NCBI RefSeq assembly: GCF_007641235.1
Contig: NZ_CP038157.1
Span: forward strand, 2,046,001 to 2,110,000
DNA: 64,000 nucleotides
Source of the DNA: Corynebacterium sanguinis
Lineage (GTDB): Bacteria > Actinomycetota > Actinomycetes > Mycobacteriales > Mycobacteriaceae
Direction: 5' to 3'
Every line of letters begins with the position of its first letter. Positions within the stretch are counted from its first letter, which is position 1. The position numbers and the translations under genes were made by a program. The notes under the pieces are model-generated. The model saw only the letters and a list, made by a program, of their open reading frames with translations, was not told where the DNA came from and ran no database searches. Shown here one piece after another: positions 54,049-63,505 of this stretch.

Positions 54049-55518
54049 TTACTGGTAGCTGACAAACCACGGGCGCGGTTCGACCTCCAGATAAGTCTGT
54101 TCGGGGGTGAACATCGGCTGGTCTTCGTCGATAAAGTTCTTCCACGCCATGAAGAAGTTCGGGTCGAGGCCTTCGCGCAACACGTTCCAGGTGTCGTACT
54201 TCTGCCCGGGGCTGCCGTGGCCATCGGCGTGCAGCACGTAGGCCAGCTCCGGGTGAACAGTCTGGATGTTTTCGCGATCCGGGAACATCGCCACCTGGAA
54301 CTGGTGCAAAACGAACGCTTTCTGCGGCAAGTTGTTCTCGCGCACGAGCTGAGCCAGCCAGTCCGCAACGACGTTGATCTCTTCGGCGCTGGCGGAACCA
54401 ACGCGCGACAGCGGCGCCTCGCCCGGGTTAAGCTTCCACTCCGAATCGAGGGCGAGGCCGACATTTGGGCGCTTGAGCAGCTCCTCGTAGAGCTTTGCCT
54501 GGTGCAGGAAGTCGCCTTGGCCCGGCTGCAGGTCCAGCACGGCGTAGCCGCCGGCCTCGGTGATGGCGTCGATCCACGGCACAACCGTCTCCAGCGGCGC
54601 CTCGTTGGAGTAGTCGCCGTCCTCGCCCGGAAACTCCGAGGCGACGGTGACGATGATCTCGAACGCCGGGATCACCGGCTGCTCCTCCATCGGCTGGTAC
54701 TGCTGCGCATACTGCGTTGCTAGCGCAGCGGCAGCGACAGGGTCCTGTTCGCCCATCACGCCGAGCTCCGGGGCGAAGCTGTGCCCGTAAAGCGCGATCA
54801 TGCGCCGGCCAGGGAAGACCAACCCGCCGCCACCGGGCAGCTCTCCGGCAGCGGCAAGCTCGACGCGGTGCGCGTACTCCTCAGTTGTGCCCCACTGACT
54901 GCCCAGTGCGAGCGTGTCCTGCCCGGTGACGGTGCGCATCGACTCGCTGGTCAGGCGCGGGTCCGGGACCGCAAGCACGTCGAGCTGCGCGCCCGCTGCC
55001 CGCGCGGTCGCAGCGGCGCCCAGGGAGGTCTCCTCAGTGGCTAGCATCTCGGGCAGCTGAAGCTCGACCGGGTTCGCGGGCTCGAGCGCCGCGATAGCCG
55101 CGACATCGCTTTCGGCAGAGTCGGAGGCAACCGGCGCGGTCTGGGCGAGCACCTCATCGTCGCCGGGCACGTCGATGACGCGCTTGGCACCGAGGCGCTG
55201 AATCTCGGCGTCGACGGCAGCCTCGGCGCCACCTGCGCGCACGAGCAGCGGGGCGCCGAGCTCGGCGGCTACCGCGGCGCCGTGGAGCTGGGCGTCGCGG
55301 CTTGGCGACGCCACCACCACCGCATCGGAGCTCTCGAACAGCCGCCTGGACACGTCGATTCCGGTCCCGTCGGCGTCGCTGAGCACCTCAGGCCCGCTGG
55401 TCTCCAGCCGCGGCGACTCCGCGGGAGTACCACCGCTGCCGCACGCCCCGGCAAACAGAGCTGGCAGTGTGACAGCGGCGGCGATCACGGCGCGCGGGCG
55501 CACGAAAGTGGTGGTCAT
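54049..55518 (-). CDS. Lipoprotein with cell-wall-binding repeat-like N-terminal half
   Basis: A 489-residue lipoprotein: lipobox LFAGAC (Cys at about residue 26). Residues 40-250 contain segments such as SRRLFESSDAVVVASPS and EIQRLGAKRVIDVPGD, recalling cell-wall-binding repeat 2 proteins. The C-terminal half (DAITEAGGYAVLDLQPGQ, VGLALDSEWKL) resembles a sugar-acting TIM barrel. A 284-residue lipoprotein at 60864-61718 is a paralogue of the first half. Likely anchored outside the membrane; function unknown. Confidence 0.7.
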   Translation of the reverse strand: MTTTFVRPRAVIAAAVTLPALFAGACGSGGTPAESPRLETSGPEVLSDADGTGIDVSRRLFESSDAVVVASPSRDAQLHGAAVAAELGAPLLVRAGGAEAAVDAEIQRLGAKRVIDVPGDDEVLAQTAPVASDSAESDVAAIAALEPANPVELQLPEMLATEETSLGAAATARAAGAQLDVLAVPDPRLTSESMRTVTGQDTLALGSQWGTTEEYAHRVELAAAGELPGGGGLVFPGRRMIALYGHSFAPELGVMGEQDPVAAAALATQYAQQYQPMEEQPVIPAFEIIVTVASEFPGEDGDYSNEAPLETVVPWIDAITEAGGYAVLDLQPGQGDFLHQAKLYEELLKRPNVGLALDSEWKLNPGEAPLSRVGSASAEEINVVADWLAQLVRENNLPQKAFVLHQFQVAMFPDRENIQTVHPELAYVLHADGHGSPGQKYDTWNVLREGLDPNFFMAWKNFIDEDQPMFTPEQTYLEVEPRPWFVSYQ

Positions 55519-55559
55519 CTAAGAGTGTCCTTAAACGTTGGGCGGTAACGCGAACCACC

Positions 55560-56576
55560 CTACTTCAGCGCCGCGACGATGCGGTCACCAACCTCCGTGG
55601 TGCTCACGGGGCCGGCCTCGCGCGCGGCGACGTCGGCGGCGACGGCTGACTCGATCCGCTCGGCGGCGGATGCGTCGCCAAGCCAGCGCAGCATCATGGC
55701 GACCGACAGAATCATCGCCGTCGGGTCGGCGATGCCCTTGCCCGCGATATCCGGGGCGGAACCGTGGACCGGCTCGAACATGGACGGGTTGGTGCGCGAG
55801 GCGTCGATGTTGCCGGAGCACGCCTGACCGACGCCGCCGGTAACCGCGCCGGCGAGGTCGGTGATGATGTCGCCGAAGAGGTTGTCGGTGACGATGACGT
55901 CGTAACGCTGCGGGTCGGTGACCATGTAGATCGTGGTGGCGTCGATGTGGTTGTAGTCGACCGTGACCTCCGGGTACTCGGCGGCGACGGCGTCAACCGT
56001 CTTCTGCCACAGCCCGCCGGCATTAACCAGGACGTTGGTCTTGTGTACCAGCGTGAGGTGCTTGCGGCGCTGCATGGCCAGCTCGAAGGCGTAGCGCACC
56101 ACGCGCTCGACGCCGAAGCGGGTGTTCTGCGAGACCTCGCACGCCACCTCGTGCGGGGTGTTGGCGCGCAGCACGCCACCGCTGCCGGCATACAGGCTCT
56201 CGGTGCCCTCGCGCACGACAACGAAGTCGATGTCGCCCGGGTTGGCCAGGGGGCTGACCGCCGTCGGGTAGAGCCGCGACGGGCGCAGGTTGACGAAGTG
56301 GTCCAAGGAGAAGCGCAGCGGCAGCAGCAGGCCGCGCTCCAGCACACCGGCGGGCACGCGGGCCGGGTCGCCGATCGCGCCGAGCAGGATCGCGTCGTGC
56401 GCGCGCAAGCTGTCCAGGTCCACGTCGGTCAGGAGCTCCCCGTTGCGCAGGTAGCGGCGGGCGCCGAGGTCGTACTCGGTGGTCTCGACATCGTCGCGTA
56501 CCGCGCGCAGCACTTTCAGGCCTTCGGCCATGACTTCGGTGCCGATTCCGTCGCCAGCGATCACCGCAATTTTCAT
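55560..56576 (-). CDS. leuB: 3-isopropylmalate dehydrogenase
   Basis: Oxidises and decarboxylates 3-isopropylmalate in leucine synthesis. The 338-residue product begins [16 protein letters not shown] and keeps the substrate arginine region [21 protein letters not shown] (given here as LRFSLDHF and NLRPSRLYP) and [14 protein letters not shown]. Its upstream DNA has a TCACA-G-TGTGA palindrome. It lies 44 kb from leuCD, so leucine genes are split as in other corynebacteria. Confidence 0.95.
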   Translation of the reverse strand: MKIAVIAGDGIGTEVMAEGLKVLRAVRDDVETTEYDLGARRYLRNGELLTDVDLDSLRAHDAILLGAIGDPARVPAGVLERGLLLPLRFSLDHFVNLRPSRLYPTAVSPLANPGDIDFVVVREGTESLYAGSGGVLRANTPHEVACEVSQNTRFGVERVVRYAFELAMQRRKHLTLVHKTNVLVNAGGLWQKTVDAVAAEYPEVTVDYNHIDATTIYMVTDPQRYDVIVTDNLFGDIITDLAGAVTGGVGQACSGNIDASRTNPSMFEPVHGSAPDIAGKGIADPTAMILSVAMMLRWLGDASAAERIESAVAADVAAREAGPVSTTEVGDRIVAALK

Positions 56577-56611
56577 GTTGTGGGAGTCCTTCCTTACTGC
56601 TTACACAGCGT

Positions 56612-56622
56612 TCACAGTGTGA
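56612..56622. promoter_or_regulatory. Palindrome upstream of leuB
   Basis: TCACA and TGTGA around a single G form an 11-bp palindrome 36-46 bp before the leuB ATG. Its place suits an operator overlapping the promoter. It does not resemble the leuCD repeat, so a shared LtbR site is not obvious. Confidence 0.35.
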
Positions 56623-56632
56623 CCGGTTTAGC

Positions 56633-56818
56633 CTAGCAGCACCGGCTACCGGGGTTTGCGGACTCGCGCGCCCAGCGCTGCTTCCAGTACTCTTTCTCCG
56701 TCGGCGGCTCGGCACCCGGGTGGTGCGCGGCGAGGTGCGCGCAGTACTTGGCGTAGTCGTTATCACCCATGAGCTCCTTGATGTACCAGGTCACCCCGTT
56801 GATCACTTTGAGCACCAT
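56633..56818 (-). CDS. YbdD/YjiX family small protein
   Basis: A 61-residue protein starting MVLKVINGVTWYIKELMGDN, with EYWKQRWARE near the end, matching YbdD/YjiX (DUF466). It starts directly after the cstA stop. The family regularly accompanies CstA-type transporters and is thought to support their function. Confidence 0.88.
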   Translation of the reverse strand: MVLKVINGVTWYIKELMGDNDYAKYCAHLAAHHPGAEPPTEKEYWKQRWARESANPGSRCC

Positions 56819-59104
56819 CTAGTGCGCACCCCCACTCGAGGCGAGCGTGAGCCCCAGCTCCTCGGCGACGCGCTTCTCCTCGGCGCTGGCCGCCATGCCG
56901 CGCGGGATGAACCGCGTCGACGGGTGGTCCGGCTCCTCGCTCGTGGGCACGCGCAACCCCGCCGATTGCGCTCGCAGAGCCTTGACGACGGCCACAAGTG
57001 CCGTGATCACCACGATGACAACCAGGGAGGCGAACAGGATGGACAGCGCGCCCTGGATGTAGGTGTTTCGGATCACCGCGTCGATCGCCTCGGGTGACTT
57101 CGCGTTGCCAAACTCGGTCAGCCCTTGAGCCTTCGCGTCACGGAAGCGCGCGTTCTGCGCGAAGTAGCCAATCGCCGGGTTGGAGTGGAAGATCTTCTGC
57201 CAGCTCGCGGTCAGCGTAACCACGAGGTCGAACACGAGCGGGACAACCGGTATCCACACCCACTTGTACAGCCCCTTCTTCACCAGCACGACGGTGACCA
57301 GGGTCAGAGCGATCGCGGCGAGGAGCTGGTTGGCGATGCCGAACAGCGGGAACAACACGTTAATGCCGCCGAGCGGGTCGGTCACGCCCATGACCAGGAT
57401 CGCGCCCCACAGGCCGCACACCACGAAAGTGGAAATCCACGACCCAATCGTCCAGGACTGGTCTTTGAACTTGCCCAGACCCGGCACGGAACCGAGCGTG
57501 TCCGACATCATGAACCTGGCTACGCGGGTGCCGGCATCGACGGTGGTGAGAATGAACAGCGCCTCAAACATGATCGCGAAGTGGTACCAAAACGCCTGCA
57601 ACGCCTCGTTGCCCAGCAGGTTGGTCATGATCTCGGACATTCCGAGCGCGAACGTCGGCGCGCCGCCGGTGCGGGAAACCACGGTGGCCTCCCCGATGGC
57701 GTTGGCGGTCTCGGCGAGCTGCTGCGCCGTAATCGGGTCGCCCGGCAGGTTGAGCGTAGCGACGAATTCCGCCGCGCCCTCCGGCGTACCCTGCGTCACC
57801 GCAGCTGGAGAGTTTACCGCGAAGTACAGGTGGCGGTTCAGGATCACCGCGGTGATCATCGCCATCACCGCGACGAAGGACTCCACCAACATGGAGCCGT
57901 AGCCGATGGTGCGCATGTGCGATTCTTTTTCAATCAGCTTCGGGGTGGTGCCCGAGGAAATCAGTGCATGAAAGCCCGACAGGGCGCCGCAGGCGATGGT
58001 GATGAACAAAAACGGGAACAGCGACCCGGCGAACACCGGCCCGTTGCCCTCGATGGCGAAGGAGGTAATCGCCGGCATCTGGATCATCGGGCGGTCGATG
58101 ATGATCGCCACCGCAAGCAGCGCCACGACGCCGACCTTCATAAACGTCGACAGGTAGTCGCGCGGCGCGAGCAGCAACCACACCGGCAAGATTGCCGCAA
58201 CAACGCCGTAGATGATCAGCGCGAACGCCAGCGCCGTCTTCGACAGGGTGAACACCTCCGCACCCCAGGCGGTGTCGGCGACGTAGCCCCCGCCGATGAT
58301 GGCGGCCAGGAGCAGGATCACGCCGATGGCGGAGACCTCGGCGACTCGGCCCGGGCGGATAAAGCGGGTATAGCAGCCCATGAACAGCGCGATCGGGATG
58401 GTCATGGCGATGGAGAACACGCCCCACGGCGAATCGGCCAGGGCGTTGACCACGATCAAGGCGAGCACCGCAATGATGATGACCATGATCACCATCGTGG
58501 CGAAGATGCCGGCGGCGCCGCCGACGCGGCCGACCTCGTCGCTGATCATCTGCCCCAGCGAGCGGCCGCGCCGTCGCGTGGAGACCCACAGCACCAGGTA
58601 GTCCTGCACAGCACCCGCGAACACGACGCCGATGATGATCCACAGCGTGCCCGGCAGATACCCCATCTGGGCGGCCATGACGGGCCCGACGAGCGGGCCG
58701 GCGCCGGCGATGGCGGCGAAGTGGTGGCCAAACAGCACGCGCCGGTCGGTGGAGACGAAGTCCTTACCGTCGTCGATGTACTCGGCTGGGGTCGCGCGGG
58801 TGTTGCGCGGCTTGACCACGTTGTATTCGATCAGACGGGCGTAGAGCGTGTAGCCGATGATGTAGGAGCCAATCGCGGCGAGCACGAGCCATACCGAGCT
58901 GATCTCCTCATCGCGGTTGAGCGCGAGCACCGCCCAGCCCAGCGCCGCGATGACGGCCGCGATGGCGATGACGACGCGCTCGACAGTTCCGATGGCCTTT
59001 TTCGGCCGAACCCCAACGACGTGCTCGCGCCCGTCGGGCGTCGTTGAGATCTCAAGCCTGTCCGCGTCCGGCCTCTCGCGCAGCCCGTTGACTTTTACGC
59101 TCAT
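56819..59104 (-). CDS. cstA: Carbon starvation protein CstA (peptide/pyruvate transporter family)
   Basis: A 761-residue membrane protein with many hydrophobic segments. The N-terminal FVSTDRRVLFGHHFAAIAGAG and GPVMAAQMGYLPGTLW (given here as GHHFAAIAGAG and GPVMAAQMGYLPG) are CstA hallmarks. It imports peptides or pyruvate under carbon limitation. A GGGAG ribosome site lies upstream, and a 19-bp GTGAGA-TCTCAC palindrome stands 28 bp before the ATG. YbdD follows at once. Confidence 0.93.
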   Translation of the reverse strand: MSVKVNGLRERPDADRLEISTTPDGREHVVGVRPKKAIGTVERVVIAIAAVIAALGWAVLALNRDEEISSVWLVLAAIGSYIIGYTLYARLIEYNVVKPRNTRATPAEYIDDGKDFVSTDRRVLFGHHFAAIAGAGPLVGPVMAAQMGYLPGTLWIIIGVVFAGAVQDYLVLWVSTRRRGRSLGQMISDEVGRVGGAAGIFATMVIMVIIIAVLALIVVNALADSPWGVFSIAMTIPIALFMGCYTRFIRPGRVAEVSAIGVILLLAAIIGGGYVADTAWGAEVFTLSKTALAFALIIYGVVAAILPVWLLLAPRDYLSTFMKVGVVALLAVAIIIDRPMIQMPAITSFAIEGNGPVFAGSLFPFLFITIACGALSGFHALISSGTTPKLIEKESHMRTIGYGSMLVESFVAVMAMITAVILNRHLYFAVNSPAAVTQGTPEGAAEFVATLNLPGDPITAQQLAETANAIGEATVVSRTGGAPTFALGMSEIMTNLLGNEALQAFWYHFAIMFEALFILTTVDAGTRVARFMMSDTLGSVPGLGKFKDQSWTIGSWISTFVVCGLWGAILVMGVTDPLGGINVLFPLFGIANQLLAAIALTLVTVVLVKKGLYKWVWIPVVPLVFDLVVTLTASWQKIFHSNPAIGYFAQNARFRDAKAQGLTEFGNAKSPEAIDAVIRNTYIQGALSILFASLVVIVVITALVAVVKALRAQSAGLRVPTSEEPDHPSTRFIPRGMAASAEEKRVAEELGLTLASSGGAH

Positions 59105-59131
59105 CCCACACTCCCTTCGTCGGTGATCGGT

Positions 59132-59150
59132 GTGAGACAGATCATCTCAC
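59132..59150. promoter_or_regulatory. Palindrome upstream of cstA
   Basis: GTGAGA (59132-59137) and TCTCAC (59145-59150) around 7 nt, about 28 bp upstream of the cstA start. The half-sites are the same as in the palindrome at the chrA start, but the spacer there is 5 nt. The GlxR spacing (6 nt between TGTGA and TCACA) does not fit. Confidence 0.4.
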
Positions 59151-59193
59151 GAAGACCGAATCGGGAGGTGAAAATTGGGAAAACTACAAGCGG

Positions 59194-60777
59194 CTAGCTC
59201 AGGTCGATCTGGATGGAGCTTGCGTCGATGGAGGATGCGATAGCCGCCTCGAGCTCCTCCGGCACCTCGCGCTCCACGCGCAGGATGAGCACGGCGCCAT
59301 CGCCCTTCGCGGCCTGGGTCAGGGCGGCGGCCTCGATGTTGATGCCGGCCTCGCCCAGGGTGCTGCCCACCTTGCCCAGCGCGCCCGGGGCGTCGGTGTA
59401 GCGCAGGAACAGGTTGCGGCCCTCGGCGCGCATGTCCACGCCGCGGCCGTTGATGTTGACGATCTTCTCCACGCGCTCCAGACCGGTCAGCGCGCCGGTG
59501 ACGGTCGCGACCTCGCCGGAGGCCGAGGCGACCTGCACCTCGAGCGCGCTGCGGTGGCTGCGGGCCTCACTCGCGGTGTCCACGGTGTACTCCAGACCGC
59601 GCGACTCCGCGATCGTCGGGGCGTTCACGAAGGTCACCGGCTCAGAGACGATACCGGAGAACAGCCCGCGCACGGCGGACAGGCCGAGCGTGTCGACGTC
59701 CTCGGTGGACAGCTCGCCGCGAGAGGTGACGTGCAGGGAGACCGGGGCGGCGTCGAGAAGCTTGCCAGCGAGAAGGCCCAGCTTGCGCGACAGGTCGAGC
59801 CAGGAGGCGACCTCCTCGCCGACGCGGCCGCCGGTGATGTTGACGGCGTCGGCGACGAACTCGCCGCGCAACGCCTTGAGCACGGAATCGGCGACGTCGG
59901 TGCCGGCGCGGTCCTGGGCCTCCTCGGTGGATGCGCCCAGGTGCGGGGTGACCACCACCTGGTCCAGGCCGAACAGCGGCGAGTCGGTGCACGGCTCGGA
60001 GGCGTAGACGTCGAAGCCGGCGCCGCGGATGCGGCCGGAGACGATGGCGTCGGCAAGCGCCTGCTCGTCGACAAGCCCGCCGCGGGCGGCGTTAATGATG
60101 ATCTGGCCCTGCTTCGACTTGGCCAGCAGGTCCGCGTTGAACATGCCCGCGGTTTCCTTCGTCTTGGGCAGGTGAATGGTGACGAAGTCGGCCGTAGACA
60201 TGAGCTCCTCGAGCTCCACGAGCTCAACGCCGAGCTGCGCCGCGCGGGCCGGGTTGGCGTACGGGTCGTAGGCGATGATCGTGGTGTCGAAAGCGGCGAG
60301 GCGCTGGGCGAAGAGCTGGCCGATGTGGCCGAAACCGACGATGCCGACGGTCTTGCCGAAGACCTCGACGCCCTTGAACGCGGAGCGCTTCCACTCGGCG
60401 TCGCGCAGCGTCTTGTCGGCTGCCGGAATCTGGCGGGCGGTGGCCAGAAGCAGCGCGATCGCGTGCTCGCAGGCGGAGTGGATGTTCGAGGTCGGGGCGT
60501 TGGCTACCATCACGCCGCGCTCGGTGGCGGCGTCGATGTCGACGTTGTCCAGACCAACGCCGGCGCGGCCGATGATCTTGAGCTGCGGGGCAGCCTCGAT
60601 CACTTCGCGGTCCACGGTGGTGGCGGAGCGCACGAGAAGCGCGTCGGCCTCGGGCACTGCGGCGAGCAGCTCGGCGCGGTTGGGGCCATCCACCCAGCGG
60701 ACCTCAACCCCATCTCCGAGCGCGTCGACGGTGGAGGGGGCGAGCTTGTCAGCGATGAGCACGACTGGTTTGGACAC
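59194..60777 (-). CDS. serA: D-3-phosphoglycerate dehydrogenase
   Basis: First enzyme of serine synthesis. The 527-residue long form: a catalytic N-terminal domain, an NAD domain with VGIVGFGHIGQLFAQ and GRAGVGLDNVDID, an inserted allosteric substrate-binding domain, and a C-terminal ACT domain (about residues 455-527). The ACT and inserted domains are the basis of serine feedback in actinobacterial enzymes; feedback here is inferred. Confidence 0.95.
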   Translation of the reverse strand: MSKPVVLIADKLAPSTVDALGDGVEVRWVDGPNRAELLAAVPEADALLVRSATTVDREVIEAAPQLKIIGRAGVGLDNVDIDAATERGVMVANAPTSNIHSACEHAIALLLATARQIPAADKTLRDAEWKRSAFKGVEVFGKTVGIVGFGHIGQLFAQRLAAFDTTIIAYDPYANPARAAQLGVELVELEELMSTADFVTIHLPKTKETAGMFNADLLAKSKQGQIIINAARGGLVDEQALADAIVSGRIRGAGFDVYASEPCTDSPLFGLDQVVVTPHLGASTEEAQDRAGTDVADSVLKALRGEFVADAVNITGGRVGEEVASWLDLSRKLGLLAGKLLDAAPVSLHVTSRGELSTEDVDTLGLSAVRGLFSGIVSEPVTFVNAPTIAESRGLEYTVDTASEARSHRSALEVQVASASGEVATVTGALTGLERVEKIVNINGRGVDMRAEGRNLFLRYTDAPGALGKVGSTLGEAGINIEAAALTQAAKGDGAVLILRVEREVPEELEAAIASSIDASSIQIDLS

Positions 60778-60863
60778 TGCGATGATCTCCTGGGTTAAAT
60801 GGCGGGAGCAAAAGGACGTTGTTTATCGTAACCTCCCCGGCGGCGCGGCGAAACACCGCACAA

Positions 60864-61718
60864 TTAATAATATTCTTCGGCCTGCATGATGCGCCGCGAA
60901 AGTTCCTGCTCCGTGCCAAACTCCGGGCCCAGCGCAATCAGCGGCTCGTTCGCCAGCCCGGCGAGCGCGAGCAGGGTTTCGCGCGACTGCCGCGGGTCGG
61001 GCTCGTCGACGACCGCGACGCGGGCGCCGAAGCTGCGGGCGTTGCTCACCGCGGGCAGCGGGCTCGCGGGCGTAGCGACGACCACAGGTGCCATGTCTGC
61101 GTCCCGGCGCGACTGCAGCGGGAAGGGTGCGGCCTGCGCCCCCGGCTTCGTCGCCGGGGCCTCACGCGTGCGCAGCCACACGGGCGGATTGCCGGCCAGT
61201 GAGGCGACCGCGGCGACCGTCTCGCGCGCATCGGCGGTGTCCTCGATGTCGCGGACGTCAAACTCCAGGCTCGTCATTGTGTGCAGGGCGTCGAGCCCGC
61301 CGGGGTCGCGCTGGACTGTGACCCGCCCGCTGGCGGGAGCGAAGGCGACGTCGCCGATGGTGAGCACCGTGTGGGTCCCGAGGCGCTGAATCTCCTCCAG
61401 CACCTCACCGTGGCGCTCAGGGGCGTAGACCAGAAGCGGTGCGTGCGCCGTCACCGCGATCGATGCGCCGCGCAGCTGGGCCTGCGGGGTGGAGTCGGTG
61501 ACCACGACCGTCTCCGAGGCCGGGAAGAACAGCCGGGAGGTCTCGAACCCGTACGGGTCGTCGAGGACAACCGGGTGCGGCGCGAAGCGCTCGGCGACGT
61601 GGCGGGCCTGGTTCTGCGTGCGGGCGTCGTCAAGGGGCGATGCCGCAGGCCCGGACGAGCAGGCGCTTAGCGCCAACGCGGCGGCGATGAAAGGGGCAAC
61701 AATGGTGGGGCGGTTCAT
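60864..61718 (-). CDS. Lipoprotein, short paralogue of the 54-kb lipoprotein
   Basis: A 284-residue lipoprotein with lipobox ALSAC (Cys20). Segments such as SRLFFPASETVVVTDS, EIQRLGTHTVLTIGD and VDEPDPRQSRETLLALAG parallel SRRLFESSDAVVVASP, EIQRLGAKRVIDVPGD and VPDPRLTSESMRTVTG of the 489-residue protein. It lacks the C-terminal barrel-like half. It lies between serA and the DUF262 gene; function unknown. Confidence 0.7.
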   Translation of the reverse strand: MNRPTIVAPFIAAALALSACSSGPAASPLDDARTQNQARHVAERFAPHPVVLDDPYGFETSRLFFPASETVVVTDSTPQAQLRGASIAVTAHAPLLVYAPERHGEVLEEIQRLGTHTVLTIGDVAFAPASGRVTVQRDPGGLDALHTMTSLEFDVRDIEDTADARETVAAVASLAGNPPVWLRTREAPATKPGAQAAPFPLQSRRDADMAPVVVATPASPLPAVSNARSFGARVAVVDEPDPRQSRETLLALAGLANEPLIALGPEFGTEQELSRRIMQAEEYY

Positions 61719-61732
61719 GGAAGGAGGCGGCG

Positions 61733-63475
61733 CTAGCTTTCGTCCACCGGCTTGCCCATCGCGTGCTCGATGATCGTGGCCAGGCGATCAAGGCGCTCGC
61801 GCATGAACGTATCGACGTCCGACGCGAACAGCGTCCGCGGATTGATCTCGTGGGCGGCGAGCATCGCGTCGAACTCGGCGTCCTCCATCAGGCACTTTGA
61901 CTGCAGCCTCGGCAGGTAGCGCTTCGGCTCGTTGCCCTCGATGAAAATGCGGGTGCGCACACCCATCGGCGTGCGGTTGACCACCGACTCCGCGAACTGC
62001 GGATCGACCCCGCGGGTGTCACACACCCCGCGCGGAAAGACCAGTTCGAAGGTGGGCTCGAGCCTCTCCATGGTGTCGCATTCGAAGGCTTGGCCGGTGC
62101 GCCAATCACGCGCGTCGCGGGCCATGAGCAGCGCAAACAGGCCGCGGTAGACGCCGGAATCGGGCCCCGCGGAGACGATGCGTGCGCGAGTGCAGCGCGC
62201 GTCCTCGACGGTGCGCGGGGTGGTGTCTGTCTCCCCCATCACCCAGGGCGTGACTTCGTCGACATCCGCCCCGGCGCGGATGATGGGCGAATGCGCGCCG
62301 TAAAGTTCACCGAACACGCCCGACCAGAACCAGCGGTTGAGGCGGTCGCGCGACTGCTCGTTGTCTAGCACCCCGGGGCGATCCACCAGCCGCGCGAGCA
62401 GGACGGCGAGGGTGACCAGCTGCGTGGTGTACGGGACCTGGTCGGTGGTGAGCATCCTGCGCTCGGCGAGGAACTCGGCCGCGGCCGCGAAACCGGCAGC
62501 GACCTCGTCGGCGTGGGCGAGGTAGCCCTCGAGGTCGATGCTGAGGATGTCCCCGCGGTGCCCGCGGGCGGGGCCGTGCCGCCCGGTAATCAACAGCGAC
62601 ATTGCGCGCAGAAACTCAATTCGGCCGATGTTGTCCAGCGCTGGGTGTTCGCGCAATTGCTTTTCGACGCCCGCCCAGTGCTCCACTACAACAAACTCAG
62701 GGTCCTGGAGCGCAAACGTTGCTGTCAGAAGCTCGAAAACGTCCATCTGCACGCCCGCCGAGTTGGCGTGGGCGAAGATCTGGCCGATGCCCACGAGCGA
62801 GGTGTCGCGGTCGATGCGCACCAGGGGGATGTCGTAGGCGGGAAGCTGGCTGACCACGCGCGATTGGAACGCCGCGGCGGCCTCGCGCATCTGCGGGTCC
62901 TCCGTGGCGGCCGCGAGATCAATCAGCAGGGTGTTGGCGTCGTCGTTGAGCAGCGCCGAGACAGGGATTACGCCGTGCTCGAGCATGCCCTCGCGGGTGT
63001 TGAGCCCGCCGCTAATCGCCGGGCCGAAGTGGGAGCGGACGTCGCCGTTAGTATCCACGGCGAAGACGGCCTCCACCGGCAGCGGTTGCGCGGAGACGGC
63101 GCGGCGGATGTCAACGAAGAAGCGCCTCGAGATGCGGTTTCCTAGAAAGTCGACGGTGGGTACGACACCGTCGCCGCTGAAAGCGTGGAAGAGAGACGTC
63201 AGGCGCTGCTGACCGTCGAGAAGCAAAAGCCCCGGCTGGACCTGGGCTTGCGGGGCGCCGTCGAGCGGGCGCGATTTGAAGCGCGGGGCGACGTTGCGGG
63301 TGTCGAGGGCGAGCAGCGACCCGATCGGGTAGCCGCGCAGGACAGAGGTGACGAGGGTGCGGACGCGGTCGACGTCCCAGATGTATTCGCGCTGGAAATC
63401 GGGCAACTGAAGCTCGCCGCGGTGAACGCGTGCGAAAAGGTCGGACAGCGAGTAGCTCGGCGTGGTAAAGCCCAT
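61733..63475 (-). CDS. DUF262 (GmrSD-like) protein
   Basis: A 580-residue protein. The N-terminal DUF262 domain shows LPDFQREYIWD and LLLDGQQRLTSL, the ParB/Srx-like nucleotide-handling motif of GmrSD-type restriction proteins. The C terminus has SVVNRTPMGVRTRIFI and EPKRYLPRL, where GmrSD proteins place an HNH nuclease, but the HNH histidine pair is not visible. It could be a restriction protein with a degenerate nuclease or one of the many DUF262 proteins of other function. Start chosen at ATG 63475; a start 9 nt earlier is possible. Confidence 0.75.
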   Translation of the reverse strand: MGFTTPSYSLSDLFARVHRGELQLPDFQREYIWDVDRVRTLVTSVLRGYPIGSLLALDTRNVAPRFKSRPLDGAPQAQVQPGLLLLDGQQRLTSLFHAFSGDGVVPTVDFLGNRISRRFFVDIRRAVSAQPLPVEAVFAVDTNGDVRSHFGPAISGGLNTREGMLEHGVIPVSALLNDDANTLLIDLAAATEDPQMREAAAAFQSRVVSQLPAYDIPLVRIDRDTSLVGIGQIFAHANSAGVQMDVFELLTATFALQDPEFVVVEHWAGVEKQLREHPALDNIGRIEFLRAMSLLITGRHGPARGHRGDILSIDLEGYLAHADEVAAGFAAAAEFLAERRMLTTDQVPYTTQLVTLAVLLARLVDRPGVLDNEQSRDRLNRWFWSGVFGELYGAHSPIIRAGADVDEVTPWVMGETDTTPRTVEDARCTRARIVSAGPDSGVYRGLFALLMARDARDWRTGQAFECDTMERLEPTFELVFPRGVCDTRGVDPQFAESVVNRTPMGVRTRIFIEGNEPKRYLPRLQSKCLMEDAEFDAMLAAHEINPRTLFASDVDTFMRERLDRLATIIEHAMGKPVDES

Positions 63476-63505
63476 GCCCCACACTCTAAGACAAAAGGGA
63501 CAGCT

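Noticed and set aside
57125..59047. A 640-codon open frame opposite cstA
   Set aside because: GC-rich shadow: charged, repetitive composition with no domain, while the opposite strand encodes a clear CstA.
59132..59150. A GlxR site upstream of cstA
   Set aside because: The half-sites are 10 nt apart when read as TGTGA and TCACG; GlxR sites have 6 nt between TGTGA and TCACA.
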